Shown: positions 1 to 8,401, counted from the first letter of the stretch. The stretch is 64,000 bases of DNA from Kribbella flavida DSM 17836 (GCF_000024345.1 NC_013729.1:4588001-4652000), one strand, 5' to 3'. Numbers and translations: made by a program. The notes: generated by a model not told the origin, from the letters alone.

Positions 1-10
1 CGACCCTCGT

Positions 11-165
11 CTTCGGGTCGTCAGGCGATCCGCCTCAGATGTCGGCGACCCATCCTCAGCCGTCTTCGGGTCGTCAGGGCGACCCGACCCAGCTGTCGGC
101 GACCCATCCTCAGCCTCTTCAGGTCGTCAGGCGACCCGCCCTCAGATGTCGGCGACCCATCTCAG
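11..165. repeat. Three copies of a ~53-bp tandem repeat
   Basis: Units begin near 11, 64 and 117 and share the words CTTCGGGTCGTCAGG, GTCGGCGACCCATC and CTCAG. The third copy is diverged and shortened. The period is not a multiple of three and no convincing gene covers it, so it is read as intergenic repeat DNA running off the left edge of the window. It lies just downstream of the stop codon of the YciI-like gene. Confidence 0.6.
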
Positions 166-187
166 CTGATCAGGACGCCCCCCAAGC

Positions 188-580
188 TCAGCTGGTCGGC
201 GCGACGCCCTCGGGGTGGATCTCGACCGGCTGGTTCACCGGGCGACCGCCGGGGCCCGGCGTCAGGGAGATCTTGAGAGCGATCTCCAGCGCTCGCTGCT
301 CCGTGGCCACGTCCACCACCCAGTAGCCGGCGAGCACCTCCTTGGTCTCGCTGAACGGGCCGTCGGTGATGATCGGCTCGCCGTTCTCGTCCGCCTGCAG
401 GGTCTTCATGTGGTCGGGACCGGGCAGCCCGCGAACCTCGACCAGTTCGCCGGACTTCTGCAGCTCCTCGTTGAGGTCGTGCATGAAGTCGACCATCACC
501 TTGACGTCTTGCTCGGACCAGGTCTGGGGCATCGCGTCCCAGCGCTGCTTGGTCGCCTGCATCAACAGCACGTACTTCAT
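188..580 (-). CDS. YciI-family (DGPF domain) protein
   Basis: A 130-residue soluble protein. It opens with MKYVLLMQ and carries the TDGPFSETKEVLAGYW segment (about residues 72-87) typical of the DGPF/YCII fold, a ferredoxin-like dimeric domain whose biochemical role is mostly unknown. In actinobacteria such genes often sit beside an ECF sigma factor, but none is visible here. ATG start at 580 with a purine-rich AAGGAGCC upstream. A second, shorter paralogue lies at 32105-32446. The C-terminal tail is Pro/Gly-rich and runs up to the repeat array. Family assignment is firm; function is not. Confidence 0.9.
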   Translation of the reverse strand: MKYVLLMQATKQRWDAMPQTWSEQDVKVMVDFMHDLNEELQKSGELVEVRGLPGPDHMKTLQADENGEPIITDGPFSETKEVLAGYWVVDVATEQRALEIALKISLTPGPGGRPVNQPVEIHPEGVAPTS

Positions 581-702
581 CTCGGCTCCTTAGTGCTTCT
601 CGGCCGGCTTCGGCCCGGCCACCGCAAGCGCCATCTCGGCGCCTCCGTCAGCAACGTCGGAGCCGATTTCCCGTTCTCGACAGCCCACCCGATCCGCCCT
701 CC

Positions 703-834
703 TCAGAGCCACTGCTGCCGCAACGCCTGGGCGCCGGTCTGATCCCCGACCTCGCGAAGGCACCCCGCGCGCATCAGGTCGAGACAGCCCGCCTCGGCCT
801 CAACAGAGGCGCCCAGCGAGCGGAGTTGGTGCAT
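703..834 (-). CDS. Possible 43-residue small protein
   Basis: Within the 581-886 intergenic stretch, a minus-strand ATG at 834, preceded by AGGACGG, opens a 43-codon frame beginning MHQLRSLG and ending with a TGA at 703. Codon use is actinobacterial, and an in-frame TAG lies just before the start. It resembles no family I recognise and could be the tail of a decayed gene. The rest of 581-886 shows only the presumed promoter area of the YciI gene. Confidence 0.25.
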   Translation of the reverse strand: MHQLRSLGASVEAEAGCLDLMRAGCLREVGDQTGAQALRQQWL

Positions 835-886
835 CCGTCCTGTCTACCAGTTCACGGCCTGCCGGGTGTACGACTCAGCCGCACTC

Positions 887-1705
887 CTACTGCGAGCCCG
901 ACCTGCTCGCCGGAGTGAAGACGTACGGCGTGGTCGTCGTAACGGGCAGGAAGCCCAGCCGCTGCAGGATCGGCGAACTGTCGTCAGATGCGTCGACCTG
1001 CAAGTACCGGTGCCCGCGTTCGGCCGCCCGGGCGGCGCGGATCGCGACCAGCGCCTTGTAGATACCTCGGCCCCGCCACTCGGTGAGGGTCGACCCACCC
1101 CAGAGTCCGGTGAAGTCCGTGCCTGCCTGGTGCACGGCCCACGCGGCCGAGACCACACGGCCGTCGGCTTCCGCGACGTAGATGTCGGCCTGGCCGGACG
1201 CCTGCCGGCCGGCCAGGTCTCCGGCCAGCCACGACCAGTCCTCACCCCAGACCGTCGACTCCATCGCGGCGATCCGCTCGAAGTCGGCCTGCACGGTGGT
1301 TCGACGGATCGTCACCCCGTCGACCAGCTCGCGCCCGCTCAGCCGGGACGCGGTGATCGCGCTCTCTGCGATCAGGACCGTTTCCTGCTCCTCGGGGACG
1401 AAGCCGGCCGCAAGCAGCCGCTGAGGCAGATCCGCCGGCAGATCGTGACCGCGGGTCTTCCACTCGACCGCCTGCCCTTTCGCCGCGAAGTAGTCGCGCT
1501 GCCGGGCGATCAGCGCGTCCAGCTCGGGGCCGTCCAGACCGTCGAGAGAGCGGTAGCTCACGAATCCCCGGCTCGGGTACTCGACTCGCACCACTGGGCC
1601 GTCCAGGGACCTCGGAGCCTCGTCGGTCTCGCGGGCGCCCCGCAGTTGCTCGTCGTACGCCGCCAGCAGGACGGCCGTCAGCTCAGTTCGCGTCTCATCG
1701 GTCAC
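887..1705 (-). CDS. GNAT-family N-acetyltransferase
   Basis: About 272 residues. The GNAT fold is in the C-terminal half: a beta strand reading ADIYVAEADGRVVSAAWAV, then the acetyl-CoA loop LTEWRGRGIYKALVAIRAA (R/Q-x-x-G-x-G/A type), then a C-terminal segment ending in ILQRLGF. The N-terminal half looks like a diverged second GNAT-like domain, as in tandem GNAT proteins. A GTG at 1705 (VTDETRTEL) is preferred to the upstream ATG at 1753 because the intervening residues look non-homologous. Substrate unknown. It stands alone, with a repeat-rich stretch upstream. Confidence 0.85.
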   Translation of the reverse strand: MTDETRTELTAVLLAAYDEQLRGARETDEAPRSLDGPVVRVEYPSRGFVSYRSLDGLDGPELDALIARQRDYFAAKGQAVEWKTRGHDLPADLPQRLLAAGFVPEEQETVLIAESAITASRLSGRELVDGVTIRRTTVQADFERIAAMESTVWGEDWSWLAGDLAGRQASGQADIYVAEADGRVVSAAWAVHQAGTDFTGLWGGSTLTEWRGRGIYKALVAIRAARAAERGHRYLQVDASDDSSPILQRLGFLPVTTTTPYVFTPASRSGSQ

Positions 1706-1784
1706 GCACGGACTGTGGCACGCCGAAGCGACTCGGCGCACCCGGTTTCCCACCTCAGCGGGCGCCCGGATCCCCCCTCACTTC

Positions 1785-1990
1785 GCGGCCGAACTCGCGC
1801 GCGGACTTCCGCCGCAGCCCGCGCCCGAACTCGCACCCGGATCTGCCCCCAGTTCGCGGCGAACTCGCGCCCGGATTTCCGCATCAGCTCGCGCCCGAAC
1901 TCGCACCCGGAGTTCCGATTCAATTCGTGCCCGAACAGGTGCCGGGCTCCCGCCCCAGCTCGCGGCCGAACCCCCGTCTGAACCCCCGCC
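1785..1990. repeat. Degenerate ~20-30 bp repeats (CTCGCGCCCGAACTCGCACC-like)
   Basis: The words CTCGCGCCCGAACTCGCACC, GCGCCCGGATTTCCGC and close variants recur several times, giving Arg-rich open frames on both strands. No single frame looks like a conserved protein. The array lies upstream of the GNAT gene and overlaps the 3' part of a possible small gene at 1920-2141. Confidence 0.5.
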
Positions 1991-2141
1991 CGCGAACCAA
2001 GCGCGTCGACCAGGCTCGGCACCACGCGACCAGTGCCGCCGGTCCACGGCGCATCGTCGGTGCCGCGGCCTCGCTCTCGAAGGACTCACGCATCTGGTCA
2101 ACGGTGATGTTTCGCGCCACCAGCAAGCTCATCGGCTCCAT
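1920..2141 (-). CDS. Possible 73-residue hypothetical protein
   Basis: An ATG at 2141 has a good ribosome binding site (AAGGAG, six bases before the start) and encodes MEPMSLLVARNITVDQMRES, followed by an Arg/Gly-rich tail that runs into the degenerate repeat array. The first ~50 residues have normal actinobacterial codon use, which supports a real start. The C-terminus may have been created by repeat expansion. I do not recognise the family. The remaining 2142-2316 stretch holds nothing clear. Confidence 0.35.
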   Translation of the reverse strand: MEPMSLLVARNITVDQMRESFESEAAAPTMRRGPAALVAWCRAWSTRLVRGRGFRRGFGRELGREPGTCSGTN

Positions 2142-2316
2142 GGTCCGCTCCTTCACTCGGGCGCCCCTGGCGAGCGCCTTCACCGAGTACGTCGGACCCA
2201 ACCGCCGCTGCTGTACATCTCGACCGCGGGCTTCGAACCCAGCATCTTCACCGCGACCTTCCCAGCGAATGCTCGCCCAGCATCCGGCTGAACACCGGCG
2301 CAGCAACTCCGAAGCC

Positions 2317-2805
2317 CTAGGTCTCCGTCGCGTGCACAAGGTGCCGGAGCAACCGCTCCAACTGCTCCTGCTCTCCCTCACCCAGCACGTGAACCAGCCC
2401 CTGCTCCACCTTCTGGATCTCGCCGATTCCCTGCTCCCAGATCGCGCGACCCGCCGCGGTCAGCGTGGCGACGACCTTGCGACGGTCATCGGGATCGTGG
2501 CTGCGCGCGACGTAGCCCCGCCGCTCCAGCGCGTCCAGCCGATTCGTCAGGGCCGCCGGCGACATCCCGAGCTGTTTGGCGAGCTGACCCGGCGTCGCCC
2601 GGTACGGCGTACCGCCGCGGCGCAGCATGTGCAGGGTCTTGAACTCCCACCACTGCAGTCCGTACTCCGCCAGCACGGCGTCGCGATGCCGGTCCAAGTA
2701 CCGCGTGAGCACCTGGAGCCGAACCGCGATCCCCTCCACCCGGGCGTCGAAGTCGGGCACCTCTTGCGACCAGAGCGCGACATGGTCGTCCACGAAGTCC
2801 TTCAC
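2317..2805 (-). CDS. MarR-family transcriptional regulator
   Basis: 162 residues, the normal MarR length. The winged helix is visible: PGQLAKQLGMSPAALTNRLD (recognition helix, about residues 71-90), LERRGYVARSHDPDDRRKVV (wing, with the conserved DxRxxxV/L signature), then C-terminal dimerisation helices. GTG start at 2805. Divergent from the TPR gene at 2905, with an inverted repeat between them, so it probably represses itself and perhaps the neighbour. Effector unknown. Confidence 0.9.
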   Translation of the reverse strand: MKDFVDDHVALWSQEVPDFDARVEGIAVRLQVLTRYLDRHRDAVLAEYGLQWWEFKTLHMLRRGGTPYRATPGQLAKQLGMSPAALTNRLDALERRGYVARSHDPDDRRKVVATLTAAGRAIWEQGIGEIQKVEQGLVHVLGEGEQEQLERLLRHLVHATET

Positions 2806-2812
2806 GCGTCGA

Positions 2813-2859
2813 ATTGTTCAGCGACTGAAGATTAGTTGTCAAACCTTTCGATCTCGAAA
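2813..2859 (-). promoter_or_regulatory. Promoter and inverted repeat between MarR and TPR genes
   Basis: On the minus strand a consensus TTGACA (2842-2837) is followed 18 bases later by AACAAT (2818-2813), only 7 bases before the GTG at 2805, which suggests a leaderless transcript. TTTCGA (2846-2851) and TCGAAA (2854-2859) form an inverted repeat with a 2-base spacer just upstream of the -35, a plausible MarR operator. Confidence 0.45.
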
Positions 2860-2904
2860 TACCGTCGGCGGCACCACTTCAGCGATCGAAAGCGAGACCC
2901 AGCG

Positions 2905-3705
2905 ATGGCAGAGACAGCGCTCTCTCACGTTCTCACCGCGAGCTCCTTGCTCACCCGCGCGGGCCAGTGGGAGGCCGCGGCCGAGCTACTCCGGGCAACC
3001 CACGTCACCGACCCCGACGAGGACTTGCGCCTCAAGTTGGCGCTCGCCGAAGTGACCGTCGACCAGGATTTCGCCCAGCGCACGGACTACTCCGGCAGCG
3101 CCCTCACCGACCTGTCTGCTGCCCTCGCCGCGCAGTCCGACCCCGTGCCTCAGTGGGACGCCGCGATGTTGGCCCTGCGCAAGAGGTACTCCACCCACTT
3201 GTTCGCGACCTTCGACGGCGACTCCCCCGCGCCGGACAGTTCCGCAGTGGCCCAGCTCGCCGCTGAAGCCGAGCGTTTACAAGTGGAAGCCGCAGACGAC
3301 TCCCGCCGCAGCGCCGCGGCGTTCTACCGCGGCCTCATCGACGACAACCTACGCGGCCAACACGCCGACGCCTTCAAGCACTACACCGGCTCCCTCGCCC
3401 TGAGCGAGTCGGCCAACGACGACCTCCAGGCGTCGTACGCGTTCCGCGACCTGGGCGACCACGCCCACACCGCCGGCGACCTGACGCTGGCCCGGACCTA
3501 CTGGGAGCGCTCTACCGAGATCCGCCAGCGAGAGGGCCACCTCCTCGGCGCGCTTGCCCAGCAGGTCCTCCTGGCCACTCTCACCCGCGACGAGGGCAAC
3601 CCGACCGCGGCCAAGGCCATCGCCGCCGAGACCAACCGCTGGGCTCGCCAACTCAACCTGCACTACGTCGTCGCCCAGACCGCCGAACTCCTGCAGGAAA
3701 GCTGA
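2905..3705 (+). CDS. TPR-repeat protein of unknown role
   Basis: 266 residues from the ATG at 2905 (MAETALSHVL). Built of helical hairpins with TPR-like periodicity: AAELLRATHVTDPDEDLRLK near residues 27-46, AFYRGLIDDNLRGQHADAFK mid-protein, and ASYAFRDLGDHAHTAGDLTLARTYW-type repeats in the C-terminal half. No signal peptide or membrane segment, so probably a cytoplasmic protein-protein interaction scaffold. An earlier TTG in frame is unlikely. The first codons overlap an AGACAGCGCTCTCT palindrome (2912-2925) resembling the LacI-type operators found elsewhere in the window. Function not inferred. Confidence 0.8.
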   Translation: MAETALSHVLTASSLLTRAGQWEAAAELLRATHVTDPDEDLRLKLALAEVTVDQDFAQRTDYSGSALTDLSAALAAQSDPVPQWDAAMLALRKRYSTHLFATFDGDSPAPDSSAVAQLAAEAERLQVEAADDSRRSAAAFYRGLIDDNLRGQHADAFKHYTGSLALSESANDDLQASYAFRDLGDHAHTAGDLTLARTYWERSTEIRQREGHLLGALAQQVLLATLTRDEGNPTAAKAIAAETNRWARQLNLHYVVAQTAELLQES

Positions 3706-3773
3706 GCCCGTGGTTCACGCGGTCGATCAACTCGGCATCGTTCGACGGCCACCTCGTTGTCGGACGGCGGCGG

Positions 3774-4802
3774 TCAGGCGGAGTCGCGCAAGACCAGGTG
3801 GGGATCGAAGATCTTGCACACCGGTTCCGTGCCGGCGTGGGTGATCTGGTCGAGCAGGAGGCGCGACATCTCGGCGGCCATCTCCTCGAGGGGTTGGGCG
3901 ACGGTGGTGAGCCGGGGAGTCGAGGTGCTGGCGGGGGCACTGTCGTCGAACCCGATGACAGCTACGTCGGCGGGAACCGCGCGGCCGGCGTCCCGGAGGG
4001 CTCGGAGGGCGCCGGCCGCCATCAGGTCGTTGGCGGCGAAAACCCCGTCAAGGTCGGGGGTGCGAGCCAGCAGGTCGGCCATCGCCAGCTCACCGCTCTC
4101 CAACGTGAAGTTGCCGTACGCAACGGCAGCGTAGGGCTCGCCGTGCCGTGCCATCGCCTGACGGAAGCCCGAGAGCCGGTCCTGTGCGGCTGGTACGTCG
4201 ATGGGGCCGGCGATCGTGGCGACGCGCCGGCAGCCCCGAGCGACCAGACGGTCGGCGGCCAGGGCGGCGCCGACCTCGTGCGCCAGATCGACGTAGCTGA
4301 TCGGTGCGTGCAGCGCCGGACGGGCGAACAGCACGGCGGGCAGACCCGCGTCGACGAACAGGCCGGGCAGGGTGTCGTCGGCGTGGGTCGACACCAGCAA
4401 CGCCCCGTCCGCGTTGCCGCGGCGGACGTAGTCGACCGCTTCACCGCGCGCGGACTCGGAGTCGGCGAGCACGAGTGTGGGGTGAATGCCCTTCGTGCGC
4501 AGGTGCTTGACCACTCCCCCGGTGACGCGGCCGAAGAACGGGTCGCCGAAGACTTGTTCGGCAGAGCCGTCGGAGCCAGAGATGACCAGGGCGATGGAGC
4601 CTGCTTTGCGGCCGGCGAGCTGGCGGGCGGCGTTGTTGGGGCGGTAGCCGGTGGTGTCGACGGCGGCCATCACCTTCAGCCGCAGGGCGGCGTCGACGGT
4701 CGCGACGCCGTTGACCACTCGGGACACGGTCGCGCGCGACACACCGGCCACCCTGGCGACGTCTTCCAGGGTGGGCGTTCGGTGCTGCTTCCGCGGCCTC
4801 AT
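3774..4802 (-). CDS. LacI-family transcriptional regulator
   Basis: 342 residues. N-terminal LacI helix-turn-helix (LEDVARVAGVSRATVSRVVN, about residues 11-30) and hinge YRPNNAARQLAGRKAGSIAL, followed by a periplasmic-binding-protein-like sensor domain with GVFAANDLMAAGALRAL and VIGFDDSAPA motifs. ATG at 4802 chosen because it gives the usual family length; a GTG at 4808 is also possible. It is the next gene downstream of, and on the same strand as, the secreted hydrolase at 4963-7167. It is the obvious candidate to bind the palindromic operators at 7262-7275 and 7388-7401. Effector probably an oligosaccharide released by that hydrolase (inference). Confidence 0.93.
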   Translation of the reverse strand: MRPRKQHRTPTLEDVARVAGVSRATVSRVVNGVATVDAALRLKVMAAVDTTGYRPNNAARQLAGRKAGSIALVISGSDGSAEQVFGDPFFGRVTGGVVKHLRTKGIHPTLVLADSESARGEAVDYVRRGNADGALLVSTHADDTLPGLFVDAGLPAVLFARPALHAPISYVDLAHEVGAALAADRLVARGCRRVATIAGPIDVPAAQDRLSGFRQAMARHGEPYAAVAYGNFTLESGELAMADLLARTPDLDGVFAANDLMAAGALRALRDAGRAVPADVAVIGFDDSAPASTSTPRLTTVAQPLEEMAAEMSRLLLDQITHAGTEPVCKIFDPHLVLRDSA

Positions 4803-4920
4803 GGTCACGGATCGTATCTCTGTCAACGGCTCGGCCCCTGTCGTTTGTCCACAGCCTCCTGAGCGGAGGTTCGCGCTCCCGCTTCGGTGTCCGAGGCGCT
4901 CGGCACCGACTCGGAGCACT

Positions 4921-4954
4921 CGGTCCGGCGGCCCGCCCCCGGGCCGCCGGACCG
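4921..4954 (-). terminator. Strong hairpin terminator after the hydrolase gene
   Basis: A perfect 14-bp stem, CGGTCCGGCGGCCC at 4921-4934 pairing with 4941-4954, closes a 6-base loop just past the stop codon at 4963. No U-tract follows, as is usual in high-GC actinobacteria. It separates the hydrolase from lacI. Confidence 0.75.
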
Positions 4955-4962
4955 GGTTCAAG

Positions 4963-7167
4963 TCAGCGTCGGTAGACGCCGAACTCGTAGAGCGAGTAGC
5001 CGAAGCCGGTGCCTCGCTGGGTGCCGGTGAGGCGGACGTAGCGGCCGGAGCCGGCGACGCTGAGGTCGTCGACGTCACCGTTTCCGTCAGCTGTGCTGTA
5101 GAGCGCTCTCCAGGTGTTCCCGTCGTCCGAGACCTCGACCCGGTACGCCCGGGCGTACGCGCCTTCCCAGATCAGCTGGACGCGGTCGAAGGACGTCACC
5201 TGGCCGAGGTCCACCTGCAGCCACTGCGGGTCGGCCCAGTCGCTCGCCCAGCGGGTCGCGTTGTTCCCGTCGGTCACGTTCGACGGCGGGAACGGGGCGC
5301 CGTCGCCGACCTGCTGGTACGACGACGCGGTCACCGGCTTGCCGCGGGCAACGTTCGTGCCGGAGACCGGCGGCGCGACCACCCGGAACGAGCGGGTCTC
5401 GATCCCCACGTTGCCCTTGCCGTCGCGCACGTAGTCGTACAGCTTCCAGACCCCGAGGCGCTGCGGCACGGTCACCGTGAACGGCCCGGTGCCCGACGAC
5501 GGCGTGGTCACCAGGGAGCCGCTGTTGTCGATGTACTTGCCGCCGACCTTGAACTCGTGAGAGAGCGCGTCCCCGTCCGGATCGGTGACCGCGACGTCGA
5601 CCGTGATGGTGCTCCCGGCCGGTACGTCGGTGGTCCGGCTCAGCGTCATGTTGCTGATCACCGGCGGGGTGTTGCCACCCGAAGCGCCGCCGTACGCCTG
5701 CCGGATCGCGTAGTACGACAGCCGCTTCTCGCCGCCCGGGGCGATGTTGAACCACACGGCCCCGAAGTCGTTCTCGGTGCCGTAGTGGAACAGCGTGGCC
5801 CCGAGCGCGACCCCGGTGTGCCCGGTGACGCAGTTCCAGGCCCGCAGATACCCGTCGCGCTTCTGCACGTCGGTCGGCTCGTTCGGTACGCCGTTCACGT
5901 CGTTCGGCACCTCCCACTCGCCGGCCGGGCCGCCCTCGGTCAGGATGTACGGCTTGGTGTAGCCGCCGTTGATCCAGTCCTGCTTCACCTGGCAGACGTT
6001 GCCGTAGGAGTTCACCGCGAGCAGGTCGAGGTCCGGCGAGTACTGCTGGTAGTACGGCCAGGCACCGGTCCACGCGTCGGTCGAGGTCACCGGGTGGTTC
6101 GGGTCGATCGCGTGGATCGCCTTGGCGCCCTCGTTCACGAACCTGGCGTACGCGATCCGCTGCTGCTCGAGCTCGGCGCCGGAGTAGCAGTTCTGCAGCC
6201 CGAGGATCGACTCGTTGCCCACGTTCCACAGCAGCACGCCCGGGTGGTCCTTGTACTCCGTGGTCCAGCGGCGGATCTCGCCGAGCATCGTCTCCTTGTA
6301 CGCCGCGTCGGTGACGTAGTTGGCGCAGCCGCCGCTGCCGGGTCCACCACCAGGTTGGAGCCAGTAGCCGGCGACCACCCGCATCCCGTTGGCGGCCGCC
6401 GCGTCGAAGAGCGTCTTCGAACTGGCGTCGGTCCCCCAGGTACGCAGCGTATTGACGCCGATCGACCGCAACTGCGGCAGGTGCCGGCTCGCCTCCGTGA
6501 CCGGCGGCCCCCAGGTCAGACCCTTCACCTGGTACGGCGAACCGTTGACCAGCAGCTGCCAATTGCCCTGACTACCGGCGATTCGCACCGTGCCGTTGCC
6601 TGGCTGCGGTCCGTCGGAGCCCGGCGTACCGTGCACTTCGAACTCCCACAACGAGTAGCCGTAGCCGCCGACCCGTTGGGTACCGTAGAGCCGCACGTAG
6701 CGGCCTTTGCCGTTGACTGTCAGGGTTTCGGTGCCGCCCCGGCCGGTGGTCGTGCTGTAGATCGGGCTCCAGCTCCGGGCGTCGTCGGACACCTCGATCC
6801 GGTACGCCGTGGCGTGAGCAGCCTCCCAGCGCAGGACGACCTGGCTGACCGACGCGGCCGCGCCGAGATCCACTTGGAGCCACTGCGGATCGCTGAAGAC
6901 GCTGGACCACCGGGTGCCCGGATTGCCGTCCACCGCGGCCGATGCCGGCGTACCGGCTCCTTCCGAGGACGAGGCGGTGGCGGGTTTGCCTTGGGAGAGC
7001 AACGTTGCCGCCTGAGCGGGTGCCGCCTGCAGGACGACGTTGCCGAGCAGCAGCGTGGTCGCCGCGACGGTGGCGGCCAGCAACGATCGGCCGCGGCACC
7101 GGCGGGGACCAGCCCGGCGGGGACCAGCGCGGCGGTCGGTATGCCGGGGCGGGGTCGCGAGGTTCAT
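4963..7167 (-). CDS. Secreted GH2/GH5-like glycoside hydrolase with two F5/8C (CBM32-type) domains
   Basis: 734 residues with a long N-terminal signal peptide (Arg-rich to ~28, hydrophobic 29-45, cut near AQA-ATL at ~54). Domains: CBM32/discoidin-like 56-180 (RWSSVFSDPQWLQVDLG, YGYSLWEFEVHG); a (beta/alpha)8 barrel about 200-540 of the GH2 TIM-barrel type, with candidate acid/base Glu319 in WNVGNES and candidate nucleophile Glu411 in ILTEGGP; an Ig/PKD-like linker about 550-610; and a second CBM32 at about 620-734 that repeats the first. ATG at 7167 with AAGGAG nine bases upstream. Acts outside the cell on a beta-linked polysaccharide, not further identifiable. Controlled by the operator-promoter at 7262-7313. 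Confidence 0.85.
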   Translation of the reverse strand: MNLATPPRHTDRRAGPRRAGPRRCRGRSLLAATVAATTLLLGNVVLQAAPAQAATLLSQGKPATASSSEGAGTPASAAVDGNPGTRWSSVFSDPQWLQVDLGAAASVSQVVLRWEAAHATAYRIEVSDDARSWSPIYSTTTGRGGTETLTVNGKGRYVRLYGTQRVGGYGYSLWEFEVHGTPGSDGPQPGNGTVRIAGSQGNWQLLVNGSPYQVKGLTWGPPVTEASRHLPQLRSIGVNTLRTWGTDASSKTLFDAAAANGMRVVAGYWLQPGGGPGSGGCANYVTDAAYKETMLGEIRRWTTEYKDHPGVLLWNVGNESILGLQNCYSGAELEQQRIAYARFVNEGAKAIHAIDPNHPVTSTDAWTGAWPYYQQYSPDLDLLAVNSYGNVCQVKQDWINGGYTKPYILTEGGPAGEWEVPNDVNGVPNEPTDVQKRDGYLRAWNCVTGHTGVALGATLFHYGTENDFGAVWFNIAPGGEKRLSYYAIRQAYGGASGGNTPPVISNMTLSRTTDVPAGSTITVDVAVTDPDGDALSHEFKVGGKYIDNSGSLVTTPSSGTGPFTVTVPQRLGVWKLYDYVRDGKGNVGIETRSFRVVAPPVSGTNVARGKPVTASSYQQVGDGAPFPPSNVTDGNNATRWASDWADPQWLQVDLGQVTSFDRVQLIWEGAYARAYRVEVSDDGNTWRALYSTADGNGDVDDLSVAGSGRYVRLTGTQRGTGFGYSLYEFGVYRR

Positions 7168-7261
7168 GGGGTCGTACTCCTTCGCTGTGTGCGTGAAGGG
7201 CGGGACAGCACAGCGACCAGGACCCGGTGGCGGACCGGCCGGGAACAGGTGCGCGAGAGTC

Positions 7262-7313
7262 AGAGAGCGCTCTCTCGCGAACTGATCGTGCGGGCTGCGA
7301 AGGCTGCTGTCAA
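7262..7313 (-). promoter_or_regulatory. Promoter and LacI-type operator for the secreted hydrolase
   Basis: Minus-strand TTGACA (7313-7308), 17-base spacer, CACGAT -10 (7290-7285), then the perfect 14-bp palindrome AGAGAGCGCTCTCT at 7262-7275, which covers the expected +1 region. This is the textbook arrangement for steric repression by a LacI-family protein. Confidence 0.7.
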
Positions 7314-7353
7314 CGGCTCGATCACGCTCAGCGGTTCCGGAACCGGGCGGCTC

Positions 7354-7401
7354 TTGACAGCGCGCACAGCCGGATCGAGGCTGTCTCAGAGAGCGCTCTC
7401 C
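7354..7401 (+). promoter_or_regulatory. Promoter and LacI-type operator for the DUF1996 gene
   Basis: Plus-strand TTGACA (7354-7359) with a weak -10 (GAGGCT, 7377-7382) 17 bases on, immediately followed by AGAGAGCGCTCTCC (7388-7401), a near-perfect palindrome. Its centre is 126 bp from that of the operator at 7262-7275, about twelve helical turns, so one dimer-of-dimers could bridge both. Confidence 0.6.
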
Positions 7402-7465
7402 CGCGATGTCCACCGCGGGCTGCCCGATCCACCGCCCCGCGGAATCCCCCGACAGGAGGAGATCC

Positions 7466-8398
7466 GTGTTCACCAGAAGGAAGAAAGTCCTGCTCGCCGG
7501 CGGCACCGCCGCCCTCACCCTCAGTGCCTTGCTCACCGCCGGCCTCGGCTCGTCCGCTCAGGCCGACGACCTGGTCACCCACCGGGAGTTCCAGGTCAAC
7601 TGCACGGTCAACCACCGGGCCGGCGACGACCCGATCGTGTTCCCCAACCTGCCCGGCGCGTCGCACGACCACAGCTTCGTCGGCAACCGGACGACCAACG
7701 CCGCCACCACGCTCGACAGCCTCAAGGCGGCCGGCGCCTACGCGACCACCTGCCTCAACCCCGACGACCTGTCGGCGTACTGGTGGCCGACCATGTTCCG
7801 CGGCAACCAGCCCGTGAACCAGACCTGGCACCAGACCATCTACTACAAGTCCGGCATCCACGACTACCGTGCCGTCCGGCCGTTCCCGCCCGGCCTGCGG
7901 TACGTCGTCGGCAGCCCGACCGCGACCCAGGAGGACTTCCGCACCGCTCCCGGCGCCGTCGAGGGCTGGGAGTGCGGCGACTCAGCGCACAACTGGGACT
8001 TCCCGGCGAACTGCCCGGCCGGGACCCAGCTCAACATCCGCTACCAGGCTCCGAGCTGCTGGAACGGACGTGACCTCGACTCTCCCGACCACAAGAGCCA
8101 CATGGCGTACCCGGTGAACGGGTCCTGCCCCAGCAGTCATCCCAAACCGGTCCCGATGCTGGAGTTCAAGATCGCGTTCCCCGCGGACGGCAACGTCACC
8201 GACGTCCGGCTGGCGAGCGGACGGGGGTACACCTGGCACTACGACTTCTTCAACGCCTGGGACGAGCAGACGCTGGCGGCCCTGGTGAGCCACTGCATCA
8301 ACGGTGGCCTGCAGTGCAACTCGAAGGGCTTCGACCTCTACAAGCCCGAGCGCGGTCAGGTCCTCGGCGACAACTACCGGTTGCCCGGACGCCCCTGA
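7466..8398 (+). CDS. Secreted DUF1996-domain protein
   Basis: 310 residues from a GTG at 7466, with an excellent GGAGGAG site. Signal peptide with RRKK start, hydrophobic core and cleavage near AQA-DDL (about 28-31). The mature protein is one DUF1996 domain: VNCTVNHRAGDDPI, PGASHDHSFVGNRTTNA, LNPDDLSAYWWPTM, then Cys-rich segments WECGDS, NCPAGT, SCWNGRD and HCINGGLQC. Even spacing of Cys pairs suggests several disulfides, and the His/Asp/Asn cluster (HDHSF) could be catalytic or metal-binding. The domain is best known from fungi and has no established activity. Divergent from and apparently co-regulated with the secreted hydrolase, implying a role in extracellular polysaccharide breakdown (inference). 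Confidence 0.88.
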   Translation: MFTRRKKVLLAGGTAALTLSALLTAGLGSSAQADDLVTHREFQVNCTVNHRAGDDPIVFPNLPGASHDHSFVGNRTTNAATTLDSLKAAGAYATTCLNPDDLSAYWWPTMFRGNQPVNQTWHQTIYYKSGIHDYRAVRPFPPGLRYVVGSPTATQEDFRTAPGAVEGWECGDSAHNWDFPANCPAGTQLNIRYQAPSCWNGRDLDSPDHKSHMAYPVNGSCPSSHPKPVPMLEFKIAFPADGNVTDVRLASGRGYTWHYDFFNAWDEQTLAALVSHCINGGLQCNSKGFDLYKPERGQVLGDNYRLPGRP

Positions 8399-8401
8399 TC
8401 A

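Noticed and set aside
4651-8073. 1140-codon plus-strand frame across lacI, the hydrolase and into the DUF1996 gene
   Set aside because: Same cause: antisense or off-frame to well-supported genes, with no motifs and no plausible start.
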